A stretch of DNA of 64,000 bases from CAYSYM01 sp964435115 (GCA_964435115.1 CAYSYM010000009.1:1-64000), one strand, 5' to 3'; positions 25,596 to 33,947 are shown, counted from the first letter of the stretch. A program made the numbers and translations. The notes: a model not told the origin generated them from the sequence alone.

Positions 25596-27770
25596 GTGGC
25601 GGCGGGCGGCCGAGCGGCCCACCACAGGCACGCAAGCGGAGCGGCGACGGCCGGGCAGCGGGGCGTCTGGGACCGGCTCGCCGACGCCCTCAAGCCGGGC
25701 GCCTACCGCCCCAGGCTGCGCGCCGAGCTGGTCCAGGCCGCCCAGCACCGCTCACGGGCCGGCGAGCCGTACGTGGTCGTGAAGAACCGCGCCCGGCCCG
25801 CCTATCTCCGCCTCACAGCACGCGAGTACGCCCTCCTGGAGCTGATGGACGGCACCCGCAGTGTGAGCGATCTCGTCGTCGAGTACCTCCTGCGCTACCG
25901 GGTGCTGGCGTTCCAGCGCGTGGTGAGCCTGGTCCACCGGCTCGGCCAGCACGGCTTCCTCGACCGCGCCGCGGTCGACCCCGAGCGCGGGCTGCGGGAC
26001 CGATTCGCCCGCCGCGACCGCCTCGGCCGGTGGCTCCGGCTGGTTGGCGGCTGGCTGGCCGGGCGCGAGGTGGTGGTGGAGGGCGTCGGCCACCTCGTCG
26101 ACCGCTGGTACCGGCGCTGGGGCAGGCTGCTCTTCACGCGCTGGGCGCAGCTCCTCTTCGCCGCCGTTGCCACCACCGGGCTCGGCCTCTTCGCGCTCGG
26201 TCTCTGGCGGGGGAGCCAGCGGCTGCTGATCGTCGGCGACTCCTACGCGCTGGGGGTCCTCTTCCTCCTGGCCTTCGGCCTGGCTGCCACCGGCATCCAC
26301 GAGCTGGGGCACGCGCTCGCCCTGCGGCACGTCGGGTGCGAAGTCCGTCGGGCCGGTCTCCTCTTCTACTACGGCGTGCCCACCTTCTTCGTCGACACCA
26401 CGGACACCTGGATGGCCGGCCCGGGCGCCCGGCTGGCGGTGAGCTGGGCGGGGCCGTACACGGCGCTGATCCAGGGTGGGGTCGCCAGTATCGCCGGTGC
26501 CCTCGTGCCCGGCGGCGTGGTGGGCGACCTGCTCTTCGCCTGGGCCTTCGTCTCGTACCTGGACGTGCTGGTGAACCTGAACCCGCTCCTCGAGCTCGAC
26601 GGCTACTACCTGCTGGTGGACGCCCTCGAGCGGCCGCTCTTGCGGCGCCACGCGCTGCGATTCGCGCGCGTCACCGTGTGGCGCAAGCTGTGGCGGCGGG
26701 AGGCGCTCTCCGGGGAGGAGAAGCTGCTGGCGCTCTTTGGCCTCGCCTCGGGCGTGTGGTCGCTTTTCTCCATCTGGCTGGCGCTGTACCTGTGGGGGGC
26801 GCGGCTGCAGGGCATGGTGGGCGAGTTGTGGCGCTCCGGCAGCCTCGGGTCGCGCCTGGCGCTAGCGCTGCTGGCCGGCGCGGCGGCCGCCGCGCTCGTG
26901 GTGGCGCTCGCCCGCGCCGCCCGGGACCTCGCTCCCCGGCTGGTGGCGCGGGCCACGTTGCTCCACCGGCGCGGCGAGGCGGTGCGCCGGCGCGAGACCG
27001 TCGCCCTCCTGCGCCGCCTGCCCTTCCTGGCCGACCTACCGGCGGGCCGTCTGCTGGAGACCGCGGCCCTCCTCCAGCCCGTCTACGCCCCGAGCGGGGA
27101 GGAGGTGGTCCGCCAGGGCGAGCTAGGCACGCGCTTCTACCTCGTCAAGCGGGGCTGCCTCGACGTGATCAAGGACGGAGAGCTGGTGGCGACGCTCGGG
27201 GCCGGGACGTGCTTTGGAGAGATCGCGCTGCTGCGCAACGTGGCACGCACGGCCACGGTGCGCGCCCGCACCGCCTCCCACCTGCTGGCGATGCGGGGCG
27301 ACGACTTCCGCGCCCTGCTGGCCCACGAGATGGACACCTTCCTCCGGCTACAGACGCGCGTGGAGCTGCGCGACGAGCTCGGCCGGCTCCCGTGGCTCGC
27401 CGGCCTCGGCCCCGCCGAGCTGGACCTCCTGCTGGCGAAGCTCGAGCCCACCCGCTTCCCGCCCGGCGCGTGCCTCGTCCGCCAGGGGGAGCGGGGCGAT
27501 CGCTTCTACGTCATCCGCGCCGGACAGGTGGCGGTAGAGACGAACGGCGCGCAGGTCTCGCTGCTCGGGCCCGGGGACTACTGCGGCGAGATTGCGCTCC
27601 TCCTGGACGTGCCGCGCACGGCCACGCTGCGGGCAGTCGGGCCGCAGGCCGTGGAAGCGTGGAGCCTGGGCCGGGACGACTTCGTCGACGTGCTGGGCCA
27701 GTACCTGGGCCTCGCGCCCGCACTCCAGGAGACCGGGACGCGGCGGCTGGGCGCGCTGGGCGCGCGCTGA
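25596..27770 (+). CDS. M50 (site-2-type) membrane metalloprotease with PqqD-like and two cyclic-nucleotide-binding domains
   Basis: 724 residues from GTG 25596. Residues about 45-130 are a PqqD-like winged helix (RLTAREYALLELMDGTRSVSDLV). A multi-pass M50 peptidase core follows, with H235-E236-L-G-H239 as zinc site and the NPLLELDGYY motif (D335) as third ligand. After the membrane part come two cNMP-binding domains (about 480-600 and 605-720), each with the GEIALL phosphate cassette (FGEIALLRNVARTATVRA and CGEIALLLDVPRTATLRA). The second position after the cassette keeps Arg. Peptide-zinc-metalloprotease proteins of this type are often linked to modified-peptide export. The duplicated cNMP sensors suggest control of intramembrane proteolysis by cAMP or cGMP. 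The substrate is unknown. Confidence 0.85.
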   Translation: MAAGGRAAHHRHASGAATAGQRGVWDRLADALKPGAYRPRLRAELVQAAQHRSRAGEPYVVVKNRARPAYLRLTAREYALLELMDGTRSVSDLVVEYLLRYRVLAFQRVVSLVHRLGQHGFLDRAAVDPERGLRDRFARRDRLGRWLRLVGGWLAGREVVVEGVGHLVDRWYRRWGRLLFTRWAQLLFAAVATTGLGLFALGLWRGSQRLLIVGDSYALGVLFLLAFGLAATGIHELGHALALRHVGCEVRRAGLLFYYGVPTFFVDTTDTWMAGPGARLAVSWAGPYTALIQGGVASIAGALVPGGVVGDLLFAWAFVSYLDVLVNLNPLLELDGYYLLVDALERPLLRRHALRFARVTVWRKLWRREALSGEEKLLALFGLASGVWSLFSIWLALYLWGARLQGMVGELWRSGSLGSRLALALLAGAAAAALVVALARAARDLAPRLVARATLLHRRGEAVRRRETVALLRRLPFLADLPAGRLLETAALLQPVYAPSGEEVVRQGELGTRFYLVKRGCLDVIKDGELVATLGAGTCFGEIALLRNVARTATVRARTASHLLAMRGDDFRALLAHEMDTFLRLQTRVELRDELGRLPWLAGLGPAELDLLLAKLEPTRFPPGACLVRQGERGDRFYVIRAGQVAVETNGAQVSLLGPGDYCGEIALLLDVPRTATLRAVGPQAVEAWSLGRDDFVDVLGQYLGLAPALQETGTRRLGALGAR

Positions 27771-27776
27771 GCACCT

Positions 27777-27828
27777 CGCACCGCCCGCTCCGGCGCCGCA
27801 CCCGAGCCCACGGGCTGAGCCGTGGCCG
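27777..27828 (+). repeat. 52-bp repeat, copy 1 (inverted pair with 29186-29237)
   Basis: Begins 7 bp after the M50 gene stop. It matches the reverse complement of 29186-29237 at all but about four positions. It contains the hairpin CCACGG-GCTGAG-CCGTGG, which could act as a terminator for the M50 gene. Confidence 0.75.
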
Positions 27829-27880
27829 CGTACTCGGATCCGCACGCCTGGGCGGTCGTGCCGGCGTCCCGGCGTGAAGT

Positions 27881-27910
27881 TTGACACGGTTGTGACATCA
27901 TGCCTAGATT
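27881..27910 (+). promoter_or_regulatory. Sigma-70-type promoter of the TPR gene
   Basis: TTGACA at 27881-27886, an 18-bp spacer and TAGATT at 27905-27910. The predicted leader is about 78 nt long, unlike the leaderless neighbours. Confidence 0.6.
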
Positions 27911-27994
27911 GGCTGCGTCTTCTGTGCATCGAGCGGTCGCCGGGAGGGGTGGGCCGCACGGCGGACGCGCATGGGAGGCTGAGGAAGGGGCTCC

Positions 27995-29164
27995 GTGGGC
28001 TACCGCTACCGGCGTCGCCGATCTGGCCCAAGCTGGAGTGTCGTGCTCTCGCTGGTGCTGCTGGTGGGGGCAGGCGCCTACTTCCTCCCGCAGTACCTTG
28101 TCCCACGCGCCGGGGCACCGCTCCCGGAGGTGGCGCCGGTGGTGGCCGCCGCGCCCTCGCCGACGGCCGACATCGCCAGCGCGCTGCTCGCCGAGGGGGA
28201 CGCTCTGCTCCAGGCAGGTCGCTGGACGGCTGCCGCCGCCGCGTACGCCGAAGTGGTGCGTCTCAACCCGGCCGTGGCGGCCGCGGAGGCAGGCTGGGCC
28301 CGGGCGCTCGTCGCCGCCAACACACCCACCCCGGCCGTGGAGCACGCCCAGAAGGCCGTCGACCTCGCCCCGCGCTCGGCGCGCGCCCAGGCCGTGCTGG
28401 CCCTCGCCCTGAACTGGGCGGGCAACCCGGACCGTGCGATCGCGGCGGCTCGCCGGGCGATCGAGCTCGACCCCGGGCTGCCCGAGGGCCAGGCGTACCT
28501 GGCCGAGGCGCTCACCGACAAGTACCGGCTGCCTGAATCCGACGAAGCCCTCCAACGCGCGTTCGCCGCCGGCGGGCGCGACAACCCGGAGGTCCTGCGC
28601 GTGCAGGCCTACCTCCAGGAGACGCGCGCCGAGTACGCCGACGCTGTTACCACCTACAGACGCAGTATTGAGAAAGCGCCCGACTGGTCCTACCTGTATG
28701 TGAGCCTCGGCCACGCCCTGCGCGCCCAGAAGCAGTACCAGGAGGCGATCGTCGCGTTCCAGCGCGCCGCCGAGCTCAACCCCCAGGACGCGCGCGCCCA
28801 GGGCGGGCTGGGGATGGTGTACTACGCCATGGAGGAGTACGCGACTGCCCAGAGCTACCTCGAGCGGGCCATCGCGATCGACGCGACCTACGCCTCCGGG
28901 TACGGCCAGCTCGGCTGGGTCTTCTACGTCCAGCGGCAGTACGACCGGGCGCAGCCGTACTTCGAGCGAGCCGCGGAGCTGGAGCGAGACCCCACCCGGA
29001 ACGCCGCCTACCGCCACGCCCTGGGCTGGGTCTACCTGAGCGTGAAGCGCTACGACCGCGCCAGGCAGGAATTCACCAAAGCGCTGGAGCTCAACCCTGA
29101 GCTGGAGGGGGCGAGGGAGGGCCTCCAGGTGCTGGAGAAGCTGCAGGCCGCACCTGGGCCCTGA
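27995..29164 (+). CDS. Membrane-anchored TPR-repeat protein
   Basis: 389 residues from GTG 27995, with AGGAAGGGG upstream. A basic N-terminus (YRYRRRRSG) precedes one membrane helix (residues about 14-33). An Ala/Pro linker follows, then about nine tetratricopeptide repeats of 34 residues, for example ALRAQKQYQEAIVAFQRAAELNPQDARAQ and LGWVYLSVKRYDRARQEFTKALELNPE. TPR arrays are protein-binding scaffolds. The helical part should lie outside the membrane. It has its own promoter and sits between two inverted copies of a 52-bp repeat. Its partner is unknown. Confidence 0.85.
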   Translation: MGYRYRRRRSGPSWSVVLSLVLLVGAGAYFLPQYLVPRAGAPLPEVAPVVAAAPSPTADIASALLAEGDALLQAGRWTAAAAAYAEVVRLNPAVAAAEAGWARALVAANTPTPAVEHAQKAVDLAPRSARAQAVLALALNWAGNPDRAIAAARRAIELDPGLPEGQAYLAEALTDKYRLPESDEALQRAFAAGGRDNPEVLRVQAYLQETRAEYADAVTTYRRSIEKAPDWSYLYVSLGHALRAQKQYQEAIVAFQRAAELNPQDARAQGGLGMVYYAMEEYATAQSYLERAIAIDATYASGYGQLGWVFYVQRQYDRAQPYFERAAELERDPTRNAAYRHALGWVYLSVKRYDRARQEFTKALELNPELEGAREGLQVLEKLQAAPGP

Positions 29165-29185
29165 GCGTCGCTCGTCGCTCACCCC

Positions 29186-29237
29186 CGGCCACGGATCAGC
29201 CCGTGGGCCTGGGTGCGGCGCCGGAGCAGGCGGTGCG
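29186..29237 (-). repeat. 52-bp repeat, copy 2
   Basis: Reverse-complement copy of 27777-27828, lying between the convergent TPR and dtxR-type genes. Relative to the dtxR-type gene it has the same orientation as copy 1 has to the M50 gene. That suits a repeated terminator or a REP-like element. Confidence 0.75.
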
Positions 29238-29267
29238 TGGGGCCCGGCGAGGGGTCGCGCGCGGCGC

Positions 29268-29927
29268 TCAGCGCGCCCTGACCGCGCGCAGCTTGGCGGC
29301 GACCGGCTGGCCGAGCGCCACCGGGCCGTGCTCGCCGTCCAGCACCACCAGCGCGTTGAAGCGGGTGGCTTCGCGCACGCTCACCCGCGCGCCCGGCGCC
29401 ACGCCATGCTCTTCGAGGTAGCGCATCAGCTCGCGGTCTTCCTCCGCCTCCTCGGTGATGCGCTGGATGACCAGCTCGTCGCCCGTGGTGGCCCGATCGA
29501 GCGGAAACTCGTCCGGCGCGAGCGCGCCCAGGCCGGGGATCGGATTGCCGTGGGGGCAGGTCTTCGGGCGCCCCAGCGCCTCGAGCAGGCGGGCCTCCAG
29601 GTTGGGCGTGATGGCGTGCTCGACCCCATGGGCCTCCTCGTGCGCCTGGTGCCACGGCATCTTGAGCAGGTCGGTCAGCAGGCGCTCGGCCAGCGCGTGC
29701 CGGCGGACGATGTCCTCGGCGACCTGTCGGCCATGCTCGGTGAAGAGGATCTCCTTGCGCGACCCATGCGTGATGAGCCCATCGCGCTCCATGCGCTGGA
29801 GCGTCGCCGTCACCGTCGGCGGCGTGACCCCCATGCGCTCCGCCAGGCGGGCCGCGATCACAGTCACGCCGTCACGCGTGAGGTAGTGGATCACCTGCAG
29901 GTAGTCTTCGATCACCGAGCTCGCCAT
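29268..29927 (-). CDS. DtxR/MntR-family metal-dependent repressor
   Basis: 219 residues. The N-terminal winged helix (DYLQVIHYLT, AARLAERMGVTPPTVTATLQRMERDGLI) and the metal-binding/dimer domain (HGRQVAEDIVRRHALAERLL, EEAHGVEHAI, with His and Glu ligands) are typical of the family. A C-terminal FeoA/SH3-like domain (PGARVSVREA...LGQPVAAKLRAV) puts it in the longer DtxR/IdeR/MntR group. With bound Mn2+ or Fe2+ such proteins repress metal uptake genes. A palindromic operator lies 53-82 bp upstream, suggesting autoregulation. No transporter is adjacent, so the metal cannot be told from context. Confidence 0.9.
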   Translation of the reverse strand: MASSVIEDYLQVIHYLTRDGVTVIAARLAERMGVTPPTVTATLQRMERDGLITHGSRKEILFTEHGRQVAEDIVRRHALAERLLTDLLKMPWHQAHEEAHGVEHAITPNLEARLLEALGRPKTCPHGNPIPGLGALAPDEFPLDRATTGDELVIQRITEEAEEDRELMRYLEEHGVAPGARVSVREATRFNALVVLDGEHGPVALGQPVAAKLRAVRAR

Positions 29928-29971
29928 GGTCTGCCCTCCGCCACGAACTTGCGCTCTCTAGCGCCATGACG

Positions 29972-29977
29972 AGTATA
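29972..29977 (-). promoter_or_regulatory. -10 box of the DtxR-type gene
   Basis: TATACT on the - strand, 44 bp before the start codon. The metal-repressor palindrome lies immediately upstream, over the expected spacer/-35 region. Confidence 0.5.
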
Positions 29978-29979
29978 AC

Positions 29980-30009
29980 GCTCCTGGTTAGGCGACCCTA
30001 ACCAGGAGC
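29980..30009. promoter_or_regulatory. Palindromic operator for the DtxR/MntR-type repressor
   Basis: A perfect inverted repeat with 13-bp arms (GCTCCTGGTTAGG and its complement) around CGAC. The inner TTAGG-N4-CCTAA resembles DtxR/IdeR boxes (TTAGGTTAG...). Its position next to the repressor's own -10 box supports autoregulation. It could double as a terminator for the aminotransferase gene, but no U-run follows. Confidence 0.6.
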
Positions 30010-30126
30010 GCGCCCTCGATACGCGCCCGCGAGTTTGCGTAAGGGCGCACCAGTGGCCCGCCTTGGCGGACGTTGGCGCGGGCGACGGCCACTGGCTACG
30101 CCACTGGCGGACGAGGCGCGGCCTGC

Positions 30127-31374
30127 TCAGACGGCCACGGGTGGCTCGGCCGCTCGGGCGCTGCTGAGGCGCCGCTGGATGGCCCGTCCCAGACGACGGA
30201 TGCCTTCCTGGAGCACCTTCGGCGGGACGTTGGAGAAGTTCAGTCGCATGGTGTTGGCGCCTGAGCCGTCGGCGTGGAACCCCTGGCCAGGCACGAAGGC
30301 CACTTTCTCCTGCACCGCCTCCAGCAGCAGGTCGCGAGTGTTGATGTGGCTCGGCAGCTCGGCCCACACGAAGAGTCCGCCGGCCGGGCGCGTGTAACGG
30401 GCCTGCTCCGGGAAGTTCTCCTCGATCGCCCGCAGCATGACGTCGCGCCGCTCCTTGTAGAAGCGCTTCAGCCGCTCCACGTGGCCTTCGACGAAACCGT
30501 CCTTGACCACGTAGTACGTCGCCATCTGGGGCGCCGTGCCCGTGTGGAGGTCGGCCGGCTGCTTGGCGTGCACGATCTGCTCGAGCGCCTCCGCGCAGGC
30601 GACCACCCAGCCCAGCCGGAACCCTGGCGCGAGAATCTTGGAGAACGTGCCGAGGTAGATGACGTTGCCCTCGGCGTCGAAGCTCTTGAGACTCGGCAGG
30701 TGCTCGCCCTCGTAGCGCAGCTCACCATAGGGGTCGTCTTCGACGACTGCCACGCCGAACCGGCTGGCCACCTGCACCAGCGTCCGACGCCGCTCCAGGC
30801 TCAGCGTGCGGCCGGTGGGATTCTGGAAGTTCGGAACCGCGTAGACGAGCTTGATCCGGTGCGGGCCGCGCCGGGCCGCGTCCTCGGCGAGGATCTGCTC
30901 CAGCGCGTCGACCCGCATACCGTGCTCGTCCATGGGGACCACGGCGTACTCGGGCTGGTACTGGTTGAAAGCCTGGATGGCGCCGAGGTAGCTGGGGTTC
31001 TCCAGCGCCACCCGGTCGCCCGGGTCCAAGAAGATCTTGCCGATCAGGTCGAGCGCCTGCTGCGAGCCATTGGTGATGAGGATCTCGTCTGCCGTGCAGC
31101 GGATGCCGACCCGGCCCAGACGATCGGCAAGGAACTGGCGGAGCGGCAGGTAGCCCTCGGTCGGCCCGTACTGCAGCGCGGCGGCTCCATTGGTCTCGAG
31201 GACCCACTCGAAAGCGCGGCGGTACTCGTCGATGGGGAACAGCTCCGGGGCCGGCAGGCCGCCGGCGAGGGAGATCATGTCTGGCTGCGCCGTGACCTTC
31301 AGGATCTCGCGGATGTCCGAGGCGCGCATGCGGTGCGCGCGCTCGGCGGTCAGTTGCTGCCAGTTCACGGGCAT
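30127..31374 (-). CDS. PLP-dependent aminotransferase (2-aminoadipate/LysN-like, class I/II)
   Basis: 415 residues from the ATG at 31374, with GGAGG 12 bp upstream and a TAGAAT box near 31433. The fold-type I core shows PDMISLAGGLPAPELFP, YGPTEGYLPLR, NGSQQALDL, VPNFQNPTGRT (substrate/PLP Asn), VVEDDPYGELRY (PLP Asp-Tyr) and GTFSKILAPGFRLGW (Schiff-base Lys). This combination is typical of LysN/ARO8-like enzymes with broad specificity for 2-aminoadipate, aromatic or branched-chain amino acids. The N-terminus resembles MocR partner domains, but no DNA-binding domain is present. The exact substrate is uncertain. Confidence 0.9.
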   Translation of the reverse strand: MPVNWQQLTAERAHRMRASDIREILKVTAQPDMISLAGGLPAPELFPIDEYRRAFEWVLETNGAAALQYGPTEGYLPLRQFLADRLGRVGIRCTADEILITNGSQQALDLIGKIFLDPGDRVALENPSYLGAIQAFNQYQPEYAVVPMDEHGMRVDALEQILAEDAARRGPHRIKLVYAVPNFQNPTGRTLSLERRRTLVQVASRFGVAVVEDDPYGELRYEGEHLPSLKSFDAEGNVIYLGTFSKILAPGFRLGWVVACAEALEQIVHAKQPADLHTGTAPQMATYYVVKDGFVEGHVERLKRFYKERRDVMLRAIEENFPEQARYTRPAGGLFVWAELPSHINTRDLLLEAVQEKVAFVPGQGFHADGSGANTMRLNFSNVPPKVLQEGIRRLGRAIQRRLSSARAAEPPVAV

Positions 31375-31430
31375 GAGGCATCCTCCACGACCGCCGGCCG
31401 GGCGGCCAGAACCAGGTGGGTGCCGCCATT

Positions 31431-32171
31431 CTATGCGCTTCGCCCCTCTGGCCTCGCGCGGCCGGGCGCGGAGGCCGCGGCCCGCCAGGAGCCCCCCGAG
31501 CGGGAGCCGTCCGCTCCGACCGCGCCACGGGCACTGGGTGACACCCGACAACGCGCGACCCGGTAGAGGGTGAGCCACAGCACCAGGCCGCCCGCGGCCA
31601 GGTAGGTCAGCCGCATCCATGGCGTGCCACCGTCACTCCCAGCGAGCGTACCGTGAGCCGTAGCCAGAACGAAGACGCCAAACGACCCGTAGTGGATCAT
31701 CCGCCACGCCCTCTGGCCGAGGCGCCGCCGCAGCCAGAAGCTGGCGTGCACCACCCCTGCCCCGTAGGCCGCGATGGTGCCCAGGCCAACCGCGAGCGGC
31801 CGGTACGGGGCGAGGAAGGGCACCAGGAGGTCCAGCGCGTCAAACCGCACGGTCGCGTCGCCGACGAGCACGAGGGCGTGGCCGGCCACCAGCGCCAGGC
31901 TGGTCCCGGAGATCCACCGGTGGATCTCCACGCTCCGTGCCCTGCCCAGCGCGCCGTCGCCCGCGCCGGTCGAGATGAGTAAGCCCCAGATGACGCCGAG
32001 CGCCAACGCGACGTACGCGCTGACGCCGAGCGCGCGGGAAAGGTACCAGAACCACTGGCCTTCCGGCCGCTGCACGCCGACACCGATCCAGCCCGCCCGC
32101 GCGACCAGCGCCGACCCCGCTGCCAGCGCGAGGGCCCCGAGCCCCAGGCCGACCAGCACCGCCCTACGCAC
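31431..32171 (-). CDS. Ferric-reductase-like transmembrane haem protein
   Basis: 246 residues from GTG 32171, overlapping the apbE stop. Six predicted membrane segments. Histidines at VEIHRWISG, VAGHALVL, VVHASFW, RMIHYGSF and LATAHGTL are in the paired arrangement of the ferric-reductase/MsrQ (YedZ) haem b superfamily. Such proteins pass electrons across the membrane from flavin or quinol. The C-terminal 35 residues are polar and low-complexity. It is the last gene of a reverse-strand unit with ApbE, which would supply covalent FMN to a partner. That partner is not seen here. Confidence 0.8.
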   Translation of the reverse strand: MRRAVLVGLGLGALALAAGSALVARAGWIGVGVQRPEGQWFWYLSRALGVSAYVALALGVIWGLLISTGAGDGALGRARSVEIHRWISGTSLALVAGHALVLVGDATVRFDALDLLVPFLAPYRPLAVGLGTIAAYGAGVVHASFWLRRRLGQRAWRMIHYGSFGVFVLATAHGTLAGSDGGTPWMRLTYLAAGGLVLWLTLYRVARCRVSPSARGAVGADGSRSGGSWRAAASAPGRARPEGRSA

Positions 32172-33072
32172 CGTCCACCACCTCCAGGTCGCCGACGAGG
32201 CGCACGCCGCCGGCGTTCGCCACCAGGACACCCGCGGTGTCTTCCATTCGCGCGAGAAACCGCCCCCCTTCGGCTTCGCCGAGGAGGAACGCCGTCTTCG
32301 CCAGCACGTCCGCCCGCTCGGCGCTCGACGCCACCACCGTTGCCTGCGCCAGGTCAGACGCCGACGGGCGGCCCGTCCGAGGATCGACGAGGTGGTGCTG
32401 CGCCACGCCGCCACGCCACCACCGGCGCCGGTTCGGCGCGCTCGTGGCGGCAGCGCGGTCCCTGATCCGGAGCGTGAGCAGCGCCCGGGAGGGGTCGCGT
32501 GGGTCCTCCACGTCCACCAGCCAGCCCTGGCCATCCGGCCCAGCCCCGCGCAGCACCACGTCGCCCCCGGCGTCGAGAGCGCCCGTCGCCGGCAGCAGGT
32601 GCGCCGCCACGTCCGCGGCCCACCCCTTGATGAACCCGCCGAAGTCGAGCTGCGCCGACGGCGGGCGGACCACCGTCTGAGCCACGGGGTCGACCTTGAG
32701 ATCCCGGAAGCACACGCCCGGACCGACCGTGTGCGCCGCCTCGTCGCGGTCCAGCGCCCCCGGGCCAAACGGCCGGTCGTACCCGGCCGCCACGATAGCC
32801 TCCCCGATCGTCGGGTCGAACAGCCCCTCAGTGAGCGAGACGTAGGCGCTGGCCCGCTCCAGCGCGGCAAGGAGCGTGGGCGACGCCACGAATGGCCCGT
32901 CCCAGCGGTTGAGTCGCGACAGCTCGCTGTCCGGGCGGAAGCGGCTGAAGTGGCGCTCGCTCGCCTGGAAGACCGCGGCGGCCACGCGCGCCAGCAGCCA
33001 CTCGCCCAGCTCGGAGGAGCCGGGGACGACGACGCTCACGTCGGTACCCATGGCGCGGAACGTGGCGGTCAT
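32164..33072 (-). CDS. apbE: FAD:protein FMN transferase (ApbE family)
   Basis: 302 residues. ApbE moves FMN from FAD onto a Thr/Ser of target redox proteins, using Mg2+. Motifs seen are FRAMGTDVSVVV, RFRPDSELSRLN, the LDFGGFIKGWAADVAA segment, DAGGDVVLRG and the HHLVDPRTGRPS block. The length is near the usual 300-350. No lipobox or export signal is seen, so it may act in the cytoplasm. Its start overlaps the upstream small gene (ATGA), and the ferric-reductase-like gene overlaps its stop. No FMN_bind domain protein is encoded in the window. Confidence 0.88.
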   Translation of the reverse strand: MTATFRAMGTDVSVVVPGSSELGEWLLARVAAAVFQASERHFSRFRPDSELSRLNRWDGPFVASPTLLAALERASAYVSLTEGLFDPTIGEAIVAAGYDRPFGPGALDRDEAAHTVGPGVCFRDLKVDPVAQTVVRPPSAQLDFGGFIKGWAADVAAHLLPATGALDAGGDVVLRGAGPDGQGWLVDVEDPRDPSRALLTLRIRDRAAATSAPNRRRWWRGGVAQHHLVDPRTGRPSASDLAQATVVASSAERADVLAKTAFLLGEAEGGRFLARMEDTAGVLVANAGGVRLVGDLEVVDGA

Positions 33073-33353
33073 GAGCTCCTCGTCCGAATGCGGGCCACGG
33101 CTGCGCTCGACGCCTGCGCTGGGGCGGCTGGTCGGGTGGCGCGCGGCGGCGCTGCGGCGGTGCTCGCCGCCTGCGCCCCTCCGTCGACACGCGGCGCCCC
33201 TGCCGTGGCCGCCTGGCGCGTGACCCCCACGAAGGCCCCACTGTAGGCCAGCGCTAGCGCGGCCACGAGGTAGAGCTTCCACTCGCGGCCGGAGAGGGCG
33301 AACCGGGGCGGCTGCCGCCGGCCTGCCTGCCCGGTGGGATCAGTCGTCGCCAT
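33069..33353 (-). CDS. Small single-pass membrane protein of the apbE unit
   Basis: 94 residues from ATG 33353. A cytoplasmic basic N-terminus (GRRQPPRFALSGREW) precedes one membrane helix (KLYLVAALALAYSGAFVGV). An Ala/Pro-rich external tail follows. No cysteine or haem motif is seen and the family is not recognised. It overlaps the gene before it by 14 bp and apbE by 4 bp, so it belongs to the same transcription unit. It may tether or organise the redox module. Confidence 0.6.
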   Translation of the reverse strand: MATTDPTGQAGRRQPPRFALSGREWKLYLVAALALAYSGAFVGVTRQAATAGAPRVDGGAQAASTAAAPPRATRPAAPAQASSAAVARIRTRSS

Positions 33354-33825
33354 CGTCGTCCCCGCGTCGGTTCGGCGCCAACGTCTGCCACCCGGTGCCG
33401 CGCGGCTCCGCATTCGAGAGTCCGGCCGATCGAGCGGCTCGCTCGTCGTCGCCGTCGTCCCCATCCGACTCCCGCTCGCGGTGCGCCCTCGCATCCGGGG
33501 AGCGGGTGGCCAGCGCCTGCAGGAGCGACCCCGACACGGCGTCGGGGGCAGCGAGCGACAGGTCACCCCGGCCGGACGACGCTGCTCCCGGGAACGGGAC
33601 CTCGGGCGCCGGGGCAGACGCCGCCGTATCGTTCGAAGTGGGAGTGACCCACCAGGTCGCAGCCGGCCACATGGTCGGCTGCGGGAGCGCCGCCGTATCA
33701 CCCGGAGTGGGAGTGATCCACCCGGTGAGGCTGGCGGCGGTCACGCCGCCAGCCAGGGTCAGACTGGCGGCAGCCGCGGCCACGGCCAGCATCAAGCGGT
33801 TCGGTGTGGAGGGTTGCTGCTGCAT
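33340..33825 (-). CDS. Secreted or anchored protein with a duplicated Trp/Thr motif
   Basis: 161 residues from ATG 33825. It starts MQQQPSTPNRLMLAVAAAAA, a signal peptide or anchor. The mature part has two near copies of W-x-T-P-T-x-x-D-T-A-A (GWITPTPGDTAAL and WWVTPTSNDTAAS), then a charged tail with Asp-rich stretches (DGDDGDDE, GDDDGDD). I do not recognise the family. It is the first gene of the apbE/ferric-reductase unit, and it is divergent from a response regulator, which may control it. Confidence 0.6.
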   Translation of the reverse strand: MQQQPSTPNRLMLAVAAAAASLTLAGGVTAASLTGWITPTPGDTAALPQPTMWPAATWWVTPTSNDTAASAPAPEVPFPGAASSGRGDLSLAAPDAVSGSLLQALATRSPDARAHRERESDGDDGDDERAARSAGLSNAEPRGTGWQTLAPNRRGDDDGDD

Positions 33826-33932
33826 GGGAGCTCCCTGGTCCAGTTCGGATAGGCTGAGCGTAGGCTTGCCGCATGGGAGCGCCATCAGACGATGCTGTGA
33901 GAGCTCTCAGGTTTCGGTCCCAACGCCGGTGC

Positions 33933-33938
33933 TACATT
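33933..33938 (+). promoter_or_regulatory. -10 box of the response-regulator gene
   Basis: TACATT with a 9-bp gap to ATG 33948 and no ribosome site, consistent with a leaderless two-component operon. Confidence 0.45.
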
Positions 33939-33947
33939 CACACCCCC

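Noticed and set aside
23917..25635. A 572-codon reverse frame ending in the sigma-like protein
   Set aside because: Its N-terminal half is a mirror of two smaller genes with 4-bp overlaps; the LexA promoter and GTG starts support three separate genes.
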